From: an uncultured Clostridia bacterium
GTDB taxonomy: Bacteria; Bacillota; Clostridia; Christensenellales; UBA1242
Assembly (NCBI GenBank): GCA_947623775.1
Contig: CANQHL010000003.1
Span: 1 to 43,065, forward strand
Direction: 5' to 3'
Length of the DNA stretch: 43,065 nucleotides
How positions within the stretch are numbered: the stretch's first letter is position 1; each line of letters opens with the position of its first letter. This document shows positions 31,614 to 39,186 of this stretch, piece after piece. The translations under genes and the position numbers were made by a program. The notes beneath the pieces are model-generated. The model saw only the letters and a program-made list of their open reading frames with translations, was not told where the DNA came from and did no database searches.

Positions 31614-32813
31614 CTAAATATCAACTTCCGCTTGCTCATCTTGCTTTCTTTTTTCAAATTCCGCTCCGAACTCCACTTTGTTATTGACTGCATCTATTGT
31701 GCCTATTATATCGGATGGAGATACTTTATATTTTATTCCCATAGGACCGGTCATAGAATAATCAACCGCCGCATCTTCAGTTGCGGAAACCGGTTTAACT
31801 ACGGCGTCACCCTTTAAAAATACAATTCCATCACCGCGTGACTTATCAAAACCCGTCCTAAACAAAAGTAAATCGTCAAGCAAAGCGTCAACATCTTGGA
31901 AGTTGTGAAATTTGTTCATTGTGTATGAAGTCGAATCCATATTTCGTTGCACCATATACAAGCCGTTTTCACTTATTGAATCTAGTGCAGAATAATTTGT
32001 TCCATGATAACGGTCTCTTCCTGTTAACACCGAGATTAACTTTTTGCAATCTTTTATAAATTGTTTATCTTCATGATATAAAGATAATTTTGCATCTTTT
32101 TGTAGCTCACGTAATTCCTCTCTCACCTGAATTATTGCATTTTCTTTTTTCTCGATATTTTCAAGATTACTCAAAAACAAAAGCACTTCTCTCACTTGTT
32201 TATCATTCACACCATCTACAAAACCATGTCTGAATGGAACGGTGGCATCTATAACATACGAGCCGACCGCTCCATATCCACCACCTAAATCACCACTTGC
32301 ATACAGCATCTCTTCCAACATTTTATTGATTGGACTGTTTCTTAATTTTTGCATTTTGGCTTGAGGATTATCTAGAAATTCAAAATATTCTTCTGTATTT
32401 TTAAATTTGAAAAGATGATTTTCTTTATCTTCCTCCGCATCATCTTCATAACCATCAAACCATTGATTTGCCTGTTTTGTAAATTCTTTTTCAGCTTCCA
32501 CACGGTCAATTGGTGGAATTTTAAAAACTCTTGCCATTTCCAGCATTGATTTTCGTAAGAAATCACAACATTGTTTATATGATTTATCAAGTTCTTCTGA
32601 AGAATTCACATGAAAAACCTTATTTCTTATAACGTCAGACACATCTTCAAAGATGTCAGAAAGCAAAGATTCACTATGGCTATCCAAAACATATCCATGT
32701 TCTTCAAAATATGCTTTCAATCTATCAAATGGTGGAGCACAATCCTCCGAAGAGGTCGCATTTCTTATCACCGGCCAAATTATGTCAAAGAAACTATCTT
32801 GATCTATTTCCAT
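31614..32813 (-). CDS. Unknown protein with a possible ADP-ribosyltransferase-like C-terminal domain
   Basis: 399 residues, soluble. The N-terminal ~260 residues are charged, largely helical and not recognised; GDLGGGYGAVGSY (174-186) is a Gly-rich stretch. From ~266, RDRYHGTNYSALDSISENGL matches the Y-H-G-T...S-I...G-L opening of the ADP-ribosyltransferase fold shared by PARPs and KptA, and later GDGIVFLKGDAVVKPV and IKYKVSPSDIIG resemble the later strands of that fold. A catalytic Glu could not be pinned down, so activity is uncertain. Monocistronic; AAGGCGG precedes the ATG. Neighbours are other unknown genes. Confidence 0.55.
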   Translation of the reverse strand: MEIDQDSFFDIIWPVIRNATSSEDCAPPFDRLKAYFEEHGYVLDSHSESLLSDIFEDVSDVIRNKVFHVNSSEELDKSYKQCCDFLRKSMLEMARVFKIPPIDRVEAEKEFTKQANQWFDGYEDDAEEDKENHLFKFKNTEEYFEFLDNPQAKMQKLRNSPINKMLEEMLYASGDLGGGYGAVGSYVIDATVPFRHGFVDGVNDKQVREVLLFLSNLENIEKKENAIIQVREELRELQKDAKLSLYHEDKQFIKDCKKLISVLTGRDRYHGTNYSALDSISENGLYMVQRNMDSTSYTMNKFHNFQDVDALLDDLLLFRTGFDKSRGDGIVFLKGDAVVKPVSATEDAAVDYSMTGPMGIKYKVSPSDIIGTIDAVNNKVEFGAEFEKRKQDEQAEVDI

Positions 32814-33017
32814 TTTTTACCGCCTTTTCAATAATATTTTACATTATTTATATGCAAATTGCAAGTATGCCTTTAATTTTAACAAAAAATGTAGAAAATT
32901 CTATACAATTTATCAAATAATTCATAGTTTATCACCTGCGTAACCTTTATAATTCCTTTTACCGCATTTTTTCAATCGACATACCTTTCAATGGTTTGTA
33001 TATTTCACTTTTCATAA
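32814..33017. other. Intergenic region
   Basis: AT-rich, 204 bases, no reading frame or clear hairpin. It probably includes the promoter of the ART-like gene. Confidence 0.35.
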
Positions 33018-33488
33018 TCATTTTAAAAGAGTATCAATTTTGTTGCCATTATAATAATAGTCAACCGTTTCCAACACTTCATCAATCACCGAAACAAAAT
33101 CATCAGTTATTTGCTTAACCGCTTCATATGATTTATCCGATTGTTGAAACCTCTCATATAAAGCCAATATATAATCATTGTTTGGTACAGGCAATTCATC
33201 TCTTTGCAACGACATATCAATGATTTTATTAATAGCGTCAGACGTCAACTGGTCTATTTTGGCGGCAATACTAATTCTATCAGCAATCCCCATTTCAAAC
33301 GCTTTATCAAGAAGTTGCATCACAAAATTGTATTTGCCCTCTTCAAGAATAAAATCTTCGACTAATAGATAGTATTCCATGCAAACCATTGCACCAAAGT
33401 CTTCATCATCTTGCCCAGGTTCTTTTTGGGCAATCAATATGCCTTTCAAATATCTCTTTTTATTTTCTCCATTTTCTTGTTCTTCCAT
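33018..33488 (-). CDS. Unknown acidic protein, single copy of a domain shared with the next gene
   Basis: 156 residues, helical and acidic. Residues ~15-147 align with each half of the protein at 33643-34512: CMEYYLLVEDFILEEGKY matches CVEYNEFLEDFIIDGGAY, and YERFQQSDKSYEAVKQITDD matches YRKYEASNKSSEIIQQLTDE. The shared signature is C-x-E-x4-[VFM]-E-[DE]-F-[IL] then S-[ND]-K-S about 80 residues later. No membrane segment, no signal peptide, no known family. Ribosome site GGGGG. Possibly a regulatory or adaptor domain; not determinable here. Confidence 0.85.
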   Translation of the reverse strand: MEEQENGENKKRYLKGILIAQKEPGQDDEDFGAMVCMEYYLLVEDFILEEGKYNFVMQLLDKAFEMGIADRISIAAKIDQLTSDAINKIIDMSLQRDELPVPNNDYILALYERFQQSDKSYEAVKQITDDFVSVIDEVLETVDYYYNGNKIDTLLK

Positions 33489-33642
33489 TTATCCCCCATT
33501 ATTAAAAACCGATTTTAGTCTATTCGCAATGCAGTACATTGCTTAATACTATCATGCTAAATCTACATCCTCTACATATTCATCACGCCGCTCTCATCTG
33601 CCTTGTAATTTTTGTTGTTTTAAATCATTTGTTTTTAAAGTC

Positions 33643-34512
33643 TTAATTATTGTTTTTCTTAAATTCATCATAAGCGGCATCTACTTCACGTAAAATTGCA
33701 TCAAGTGATGTTGTAAATTCATCTTTTATTTGTTTTATGGCTTTAGGTGATTTATTTGATGCTTGAAACTTTCTATATAATGCTCTGTAAAATCCATTGT
33801 TTGGGCATGGCACAACATCTCTAAGTTTTGCCATTTCAACAATTCTATTCATATTTGCAGAGCAGAAACTTTTAGTTTTTTCATCCAGCGTTTTGTCCAA
33901 TTTCTCCCCTTGTTGCGTCTCAAAATTACATATCGTCTGATACATGTCGCAGTAAGCACCACCCTTGATTAAGAATTCTTCCATAAACATTCTACACTCT
34001 CTGCAAACATTTTCTTTGAACGTCACTTGTGTCAAATCACTTGTTTTTCTTAACAGCTTTACACTTGAATTATGGTTTTCAGGAAAAAACTTATCATATT
34101 CTAATTCTATTTGACGAACGAGAGCATTTATTGCCAAATAAATTTCATCGGTTAACTGTTGTATTATTTCCGATGATTTATTTGATGCTTCATATTTTCT
34201 GTACAAGTCTCGATAATATCTGCTATCTACAACCGGTGCTTCTTTGTTTTTACATGCTATTTCAACAGCCTTGTTGATTTCACGCGCAACAGCTGATATA
34301 ACTCTGCTTTCAAGTCGTTCAGCACGAACTTTATCTTGAGGTGTCGCATAGTTATTACACAATGTATGATACATCTCATAATAAGCACCACCATCTATTA
34401 TAAAATCCTCCAAAAATTCATTATACTCAACGCAAACATCATCTTTGAATTCTTCTTGACTTTGTTTCGTTGCTCTTTTCAGCGTCTTTACGCCCTTTGC
34501 TAAAATTTCCAT
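33643..34512 (-). CDS. Unknown protein with two copies of the same domain
   Basis: 289 residues from the ATG at 34512 (MEILAKGVKTLKRATKQSQE), with GGGAGGGG just upstream; a slightly longer frame lacks a site. Residues ~10-145 and ~150-285 repeat each other: VKTLKRATKQSQEEFKDDVC against VKLLRKTSDLTQVTFKENVC, and YRDLYRKYEASNKS against YRALYRKFQASNKS. Conserved Cys, acidic and aromatic positions suggest a fixed fold. The neighbouring 33018-33488 gene is a single-domain relative, so the locus carries three copies. Function unknown. Confidence 0.87.
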   Translation of the reverse strand: MEILAKGVKTLKRATKQSQEEFKDDVCVEYNEFLEDFIIDGGAYYEMYHTLCNNYATPQDKVRAERLESRVISAVAREINKAVEIACKNKEAPVVDSRYYRDLYRKYEASNKSSEIIQQLTDEIYLAINALVRQIELEYDKFFPENHNSSVKLLRKTSDLTQVTFKENVCRECRMFMEEFLIKGGAYCDMYQTICNFETQQGEKLDKTLDEKTKSFCSANMNRIVEMAKLRDVVPCPNNGFYRALYRKFQASNKSPKAIKQIKDEFTTSLDAILREVDAAYDEFKKNNN

Positions 34513-34604
34513 TTCCCCTCCCTTTTTACGTAACATAAATAGTAGTAAAAATCAAAACACGTCTAAACACGCAAACTTTTTCGTCTGCAATAGCGTGGCA
34601 ACAA

Positions 34605-35129
34605 TTAAAGATAATTGTCAAACTCATCTGAAATATTTTTTGTATAGTTTTTAAAATCATTAAATATTGCATCGTTTTTTCTTTCTTCTGAATATATTTT
34701 GGCTTGCATAATTGCATCAAGTTTATCCATCTTCTTAACAAACATTGCTTCTGGGCTTTTGTTTTCTTCAAATTCCAGCCATAAATTCAATAATTCTGGC
34801 ATTTTACATTCTTTGGCAAGTCTTTTTACACAAGCAAGTTCCATATCAAATTTTTCTTGCAAGGTAATTTTATCATATGGCGTATGATCTCCGGCGTCAA
34901 TTTCGCATAACTCATGAACTAAAATCATCTTGTAAACTTTAAGTTGGTCAAGATTTTTGTACTTATCAGATTTTGCCATAATTTCCATTGCCAACATACA
35001 CATTGAAAAAGTATGTTCTGCATCGCTTTCAACGCGGCCGGTTTTAATATTGCCTACATTTCTCACAAGCCAGCCTTTTCTTAAAATATTTTTTAATTTA
35101 TAGATTTCGCCATATAATTTACTACTCAT
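34605..35129 (-). CDS. HD-domain phosphohydrolase, YfbR/HDDC2-like
   Basis: 174 residues, all helical. Likely a 5'-deoxynucleotidase or related nucleotidase. Metal-site features in order: ESDAEHTFSMC with H39, LVHELCEIDAGDHTPYD with H72-E73, and KMDKLDA with D135/D138. The usual central H-D pair is H72-E73 here, followed by E76, D78 and D81. RNVG and the AEHT box fit the YfbR/HDDC2 group. Monocistronic with AGGGGG before the ATG. Substrate is inferred from the family only. Confidence 0.85.
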   Translation of the reverse strand: MSSKLYGEIYKLKNILRKGWLVRNVGNIKTGRVESDAEHTFSMCMLAMEIMAKSDKYKNLDQLKVYKMILVHELCEIDAGDHTPYDKITLQEKFDMELACVKRLAKECKMPELLNLWLEFEENKSPEAMFVKKMDKLDAIMQAKIYSEERKNDAIFNDFKNYTKNISDEFDNYL

Positions 35130-35306
35130 AATTCCCCCTTGTTAATCTTTTCACCTCAATGCAATCTTGCTTGCTGTGTGAAGTTGCAAACAATACGTTT
35201 TGTGCAGATTTTATATAAAAACAAGTAAAAATTCTATAAAAACGACATTTTATTTGATTTTTTCTTTATTTTTTGTAAAAATTAACGATTTTTTCTAAAA
35301 TTATTT

Positions 35307-35861
35307 TTATTTTTTTAATTTCAGGCCGTCTTTAAATGCGTTTCCCACTCTTTCAGTAACTTTATAATATCCATGCGTGTAAGGATCAAATGCAATCGCT
35401 TCAACTTTGCTTATATCAATTTTGTCTCCTTCAAAAACCTCTTCATCGGCCGAAACATTGACAACCTTTCCTATAACTCCACAGTCTTGATACTCAACAA
35501 ATTCACATTCTATACAAATTGGGAATTCGTTAACAATAGGTGCATCAACATAATTTGATTTTGTTTCTGTCAGTCCGCTGTTTTCAAATTTATTTGGTGT
35601 ATTATTTGCAGAAGCCACACCAAAATAATCCGCTTCCGTAACATGTTTTGCATCTGCAATTGAAACGGTAAATCCCTTTCTTTGTTTAATATTTTTCACG
35701 GTTTTATGGGTTTCGGTCAAGTTTAAAATCACATAATCTCTTTCAAGCATAGTCCCCCATGCAGCATTCATAACATCAACCGAACCATCTTCATTATACG
35801 TTGCAATCATAAGAACAGGCATCGGGAATATTGCTTCCGTTGTTTTAATATTCTTTTTCAT
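35307..35861 (-). CDS. Flavin reductase-like FMN-binding protein
   Basis: 184 residues from the ATG at 35861 (MKKNIKTTEAIFPMPVLMIA), preceded by GGAGG; a longer frame lacks it. Split beta-barrel FMN-binding fold (flavin_reduct/flavoredoxin type): PMPVLMIATYNEDGSVDVMN, AWGTMLERDYVILNLTETHKT, and FTVSIADAKHVTEADYFG. The final part GYYKVTERVGNAFKDG is also typical. Such proteins reduce or carry flavin; the electron partner is unknown. Monocistronic. Confidence 0.9.
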   Translation of the reverse strand: MKKNIKTTEAIFPMPVLMIATYNEDGSVDVMNAAWGTMLERDYVILNLTETHKTVKNIKQRKGFTVSIADAKHVTEADYFGVASANNTPNKFENSGLTETKSNYVDAPIVNEFPICIECEFVEYQDCGVIGKVVNVSADEEVFEGDKIDISKVEAIAFDPYTHGYYKVTERVGNAFKDGLKLKK

Positions 35862-36095
35862 ATAAAATTCCTCCAAATTCATTTTAACATACTTTCTCAT
35901 TATTTCAAAATATTTGAGATAGAAAGACGATATTATATTTTTCATTAAAATAATTTTGCTACTTTAAGATATTGACCAATATTAATTTAATAAATATTGA
36001 TTAAAAATCAACATATTCTGCGATGTATTAACTAAAACGCAAATTTGATTTTCGCTTTATGCATAAACAAATGTTTTACCTTATACTGCAAAAAA
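35862..36095. other. Intergenic region
   Basis: 234 bases, very AT-rich, no coding signal. Contains the ribosome site of the flavin reductase-like gene and its likely promoter. Confidence 0.35.
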
Positions 36096-36413
36096 TCAAA
36101 ATTCAACAATAGGCAAATTTGGATTAAAATCAGTATTTATTTCAATCACGTTGGCTTGCATTTTCAGTTGGTCGTTTATATATCTCACAAAATCACTGCT
36201 TACAATTTGACATATATTTCTCTTTAGAGAATCATCATAATGATAACAACCATTTTTCTCGTTAGACGCCCAATCAAAAAATTCTTGCAAATAATAATCA
36301 ATATTGTTAATTATTTCATCAGGCAATTCAATTATGTCGACATTTCCATTAACAATAGTTTTTTCTGCCTCTTCATCATAATCATAATCGTACGCAACAT
36401 TAACTTGTTTCAT
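36096..36413 (-). CDS. Small acidic protein of unknown function
   Basis: 105 residues, strongly acidic, with YDYDYDEEAEKTI near the N-terminus. Two predicted helices (~32-52, ~68-88) and a final extended end NPNLPIVEF. No membrane helix. Follows the 36455-36907 gene by 41 bases in the same direction, so the two probably form an operon. Ribosome site AAGGGG. Small size and acidity are like an immunity or antitoxin protein, but no toxin partner is seen. Confidence 0.78.
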   Translation of the reverse strand: MKQVNVAYDYDYDEEAEKTIVNGNVDIIELPDEIINNIDYYLQEFFDWASNEKNGCYHYDDSLKRNICQIVSSDFVRYINDQLKMQANVIEINTDFNPNLPIVEF

Positions 36414-36454
36414 ATATTCCCCTTTTACACCAAAAAATCATTTAATGGATATTT

Positions 36455-36907
36455 TTATAAATCACACTTTTCATAATATAAATTATGTTTTTTGGCTGTT
36501 TTTTTCAAAAATTCCTCAATATTATACATAGAGTTTATGTGCAAATAGAAATCGTAACCCATATAAATTTCAAATTGTTCTGATTTAAACTTGCACCAAA
36601 ATTCTTCTCTGATATTTTTCTGCAATATAGTATATAACCATTTATCATCAACATCAAAAGAAGTTTTTGAAAAAATATTTTTTGGTTCTTGCTTCAAAAT
36701 TCTCACTTTTTTGATTTTGAAAGCATTAAAAAAATCATAAATAAAGTCCATGTAATCTTTTTCAACTTTTAAATACTCTTTTTGCGTAAGTTGACCATCC
36801 GCAAAATTTTTCCCGATGTCACTATACGAAGTCCATTCTTCACGAGTATAAGATTGATTATCATCTCTCAGCTCGGGATTATATTTTGATATTCTATATT
36901 GAAACAT
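36455..36907 (-). CDS. Small protein with R-x2-KYNP / EWTSYSDIG signature
   Basis: 150 residues. Starts MFQYRISKYNPELRDDNQSY, then TREEWTSYSDIGKNF and a charged helical body. I have seen Y-R-x-x-K-Y-N-P...EWTS.SDIG as a recurrent pattern in small Firmicute proteins, sometimes beside polymorphic toxins, but I cannot name the family. The ribosome site GGGGG lies before the ATG. Probably co-transcribed with the downstream 105-residue protein. Function unknown. Confidence 0.8.
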   Translation of the reverse strand: MFQYRISKYNPELRDDNQSYTREEWTSYSDIGKNFADGQLTQKEYLKVEKDYMDFIYDFFNAFKIKKVRILKQEPKNIFSKTSFDVDDKWLYTILQKNIREEFWCKFKSEQFEIYMGYDFYLHINSMYNIEEFLKKTAKKHNLYYEKCDL

Positions 36908-37141
36908 TTATCCCCCAATTTTGCAATTCTGCTTTAATTTCTTCTAATTTTCAAAATAAATAATAACACAAATTGCCGCAAAAACAAAATTTAATTTTGA
37001 TTTTTACAAAGTTTTTACCCCTTTTCAAAAAACGAAAATACTTTGATATGAAAAAAGATTAAAGATAGAAAAAGGGACACTTTAACATTATTTTAGTAAT
37101 AATAAAAATAAGGATATTAATCTCAAAAACTAATTTTCAAA

Positions 37142-37243
37142 CTGGAGCCGCTCAGCGAGCGGTGCTGCCCGATAGGCGTACGCCAAGCCTCTGGCTTCTA
37201 GGCTCCAGGCAAACTATGTTTGCAGTTTTGCTGAGAGCAAAAC
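37142..37243. repeat. Run of perfect triloop hairpins, cloverleaf-like element
   Basis: CTGGAGCC (37142-37149) pairs with GGCTCCAG (37201-37208), enclosing GCTC-AGC-GAGC (37150-37160), palindrome GGCGTACGCC (37175-37184) and AAGCC-TCT-GGCTT (37185-37197). Then come GCAAAC-TAT-GTTTGC (37209-37223) and GTTTTGCT-GAG-AGCAAAAC (37225-37243). Four of the hairpins have three-base loops. Composition is far richer in G+C than the surroundings. It does not have tRNA identity elements. It lies 3' of tRNA-Thr on the reverse strand, after that gene's terminator. Confidence 0.85.
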
Positions 37244-37274
37244 AAAAGGACTTGCGATTTTTGCAAGTCCTTTT
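37244..37274 (-). terminator. Terminator of tRNA-Thr
   Basis: AAAAGGACTTGC (37244-37255) pairs with GCAAGTCCTTTT (37263-37274), a 12-bp stem with T-rich end, starting two bases after the tRNA CCA. Confidence 0.92.
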
Positions 37275-37275
37275 C

Positions 37276-37350
37276 TGGAGCTGATGGCGGGAATCGGACC
37301 CGCGACCACCACCTTACCAAGGTGGTGCTCTACCCCTGAGCCACATCAGC
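37276..37350 (-). tRNA. tRNA-Thr (anticodon GGT)
   Basis: 75 bases with encoded CCA. Acceptor GCTGATG pairs with CATCAGC (discriminator T), D-arm GGCTC-AGGGGTA-GAGC, anticodon stem CCACC/GGTGG around loop TTGGTAA (anticodon at 37316-37318 reads GGT), T-arm GCGGG-TCCGATT-CCCGC. Decodes ACC/ACU. Single tRNA gene, not in a cluster. Confidence 0.97.
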
Positions 37351-37503
37351 ATATTTTAGGTTTTTATGTGTTTTTTCACGAATTTTTCTAAATTTTATGT
37401 TAATTTTTTATTAATTTTCTTTTTGGCAGGGATTACTCCCCGCCGTAAATACCGCTGCTACCATTAAATAGCTGACTCTTCATCTTTATTAGGATTTTGT
37501 ACA
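37351..37503. other. Intergenic region upstream of tRNA-Thr
   Basis: AT-rich left part, then an unusual GC-rich patch at 37427-37462 that can pair as GGCAGGGA / TCCCCGCC. No promoter could be fixed with confidence. Confidence 0.35.
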
Positions 37504-37707
37504 TTATTGATCTTTTGCTTTTTTTAAATATGCTTTTAAATCTTTGTTATAATCTTCGCCGTACAACTCTTTCATATAATTTCTAAATCTTTCTTGATCA
37601 TACTCAGACGGAATCATATTGTATAACAACCTAACCTCAAAATCCGTGTAAGTGGAAGTCATTGTCTTTGAGTCATCTTTTCTATATAGTTCATTTTCAC
37701 TCCACTC
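37504..37707 (-). pseudogene. Small remnant coding region
   Basis: The reverse strand has a 68-codon frame ending in TAA at 37504 that reads like protein (EWSENELYRKDDSKTM, then EVRLLYNMIPSEYDQERFRN, then KELYGEDYNKDLKAYLKKAK). It has no good start: the first ATG at 37662 has no ribosome site and would give 52 residues, while the coding character extends upstream to about 37707. Best seen as the 3' remnant of a gene, or a short gene with an unrecognised start. No family recognised. Confidence 0.4.
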
Positions 37708-37769
37708 ATATATTCTAGCATAAAAAATATAAAAAGTAAACCTAGTTGCTTAAATTTTTTAAATTATTT

Positions 37770-39116
37770 TTATTTTAAACTATATGCAAGTTTTTCTATG
37801 TCACCCGCTCCTAGTATAACATACATATCAGCCTTTGCTTGATTTTTGATTATTTCAGCCCTACATATAGAAAATTTTTGAAAATATCGTGATTTTACAT
37901 TGTTTTTTGCTAAATTCTCCGTAAAATTTCGTGAATTTATGTTTTTTATAGGCTTCTCTCTTGCAGGATAAATTGGCAACATCCACACCTCATCGCAAAA
38001 ATCGAAACATTTCATAAACTCATCATAAAGGTCTCTTGTCCTTGAAAATGTATGCGGCTGAAATACTGCAATGATCTTGCCATCTCCGACAATTTCTCTG
38101 CATGCCTTTGTCGTCGATAAGATTTCGGTAGGATGATGAGCATAATCATGGATGATAATTGGATTTTTTTCTTGTATTATTTCAAATCTTCTTTTTATAC
38201 CTTTAAAATCCTCAATACCTTTCTTTATATCCTTCGCATCAACACCTAAAAAAATTGCCACGCACGACGCAGCCAAAGCATTATAAATATTATGTATACC
38301 AAAGCATGGTAGCTTTATATTTGTCAATTTTTTATCAAGGATATATAAATTAAATTCATATTTTCCCTTCTGATATTCAACAACATTTTTAGCTGTCACA
38401 ATTGCACCATCATTAAATCCAAAAGAAAGATAATTTCGGTTGCCAACATGCAACTTTTCATCTTTTTCATCAAAATTGTATATAATTACGCCATTTTTTG
38501 CAGTATTTTCAATAAATTTATTAAAAGATGCAAAAATATTGTCTAAATTTTTAAAATAATCAAGATGGTCTTCTTGCACATTTAAAATCACTGACACATA
38601 ATTTTTTAAGGTTAAAAAACTATCCTTATACTCACACGCTTCCGTTAAAAACAAATCACTTTCTCCGATATGCAAGTTGGAATTGATGTTGTTAAGCACG
38701 CCACCGATATGAACAGTCGGATCAAGTCCACCACTTAACAAAATAGATGCCACCATTCCTGTTGTCGTTGTTTTTCCATGGCACCCCGCTATCGAAACAC
38801 ACTTCTTATCTTTAGAAATCATCGCCAATGCTTCCGCTCGGTTCAATAGTTTTTTATTCATTTTTCTTGCCAAAATTAAATCCGCATTATCCTCTGGAAT
38901 TGCTCCAGAATATATTATGCATTCGCTATTGGCAACATATTTCGGGGAACTTCCAATTTTAATTTCTATTCCCTCTTCTGCCAGTACGTCTGTTATCTCC
39001 GATTCAACCGCATCAGAGCCGCACACCGACACACCTTGTGATTTTAATAATTTTGCTATAGCGGATAAACTTATTCCGCCTATCCCTATTATGTAAACAG
39101 ACTTATATTCAAACAT
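37770..39116 (-). CDS. murC: UDP-N-acetylmuramate-L-alanine ligase
   Basis: 448 residues from the ATG at 39116 (MFEYKSVYIIGIGGISLSAI). Adds L-Ala to UDP-MurNAc, the first amino acid of the wall peptide. Rossmann start IIGIGGISLSAIA, ATP loop GCHGKTTTT (112-120), DLFLTEACEYKDSFL, and C-terminal ligase domain IIHDYAHHPTEI with FQPHTFSRTRDL. Longer in-frame starts run through the murB promoter region and were not used. No ribosome site precedes the ATG; a TATAAT box ends six bases upstream, so it should be leaderless. Divergent from murB. Confidence 0.95.
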   Translation of the reverse strand: MFEYKSVYIIGIGGISLSAIAKLLKSQGVSVCGSDAVESEITDVLAEEGIEIKIGSSPKYVANSECIIYSGAIPEDNADLILARKMNKKLLNRAEALAMISKDKKCVSIAGCHGKTTTTGMVASILLSGGLDPTVHIGGVLNNINSNLHIGESDLFLTEACEYKDSFLTLKNYVSVILNVQEDHLDYFKNLDNIFASFNKFIENTAKNGVIIYNFDEKDEKLHVGNRNYLSFGFNDGAIVTAKNVVEYQKGKYEFNLYILDKKLTNIKLPCFGIHNIYNALAASCVAIFLGVDAKDIKKGIEDFKGIKRRFEIIQEKNPIIIHDYAHHPTEILSTTKACREIVGDGKIIAVFQPHTFSRTRDLYDEFMKCFDFCDEVWMLPIYPAREKPIKNINSRNFTENLAKNNVKSRYFQKFSICRAEIIKNQAKADMYVILGAGDIEKLAYSLK

Positions 39117-39122
39117 ATTATC

Positions 39123-39152
39123 ATTATATGAAAAATAAGTTTGGAATGTAAT
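39123..39152 (-). promoter_or_regulatory. murC promoter, leaderless spacing
   Basis: Reverse strand ATTACA (39147-39152), 18-base spacer, TATAAT (39123-39128). Six bases separate the -10 box from the murC ATG. The -35 is a weak match. Confidence 0.55.
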
Positions 39153-39186
39153 CAAGTTTTTCAATCTCACAGCATAGATATATCTT

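Noticed and set aside
37142..37208. Degenerate tRNA gene
   Set aside because: The cloverleaf-like fold lacks the conserved T-loop, anticodon loop and D-loop bases of a tRNA.
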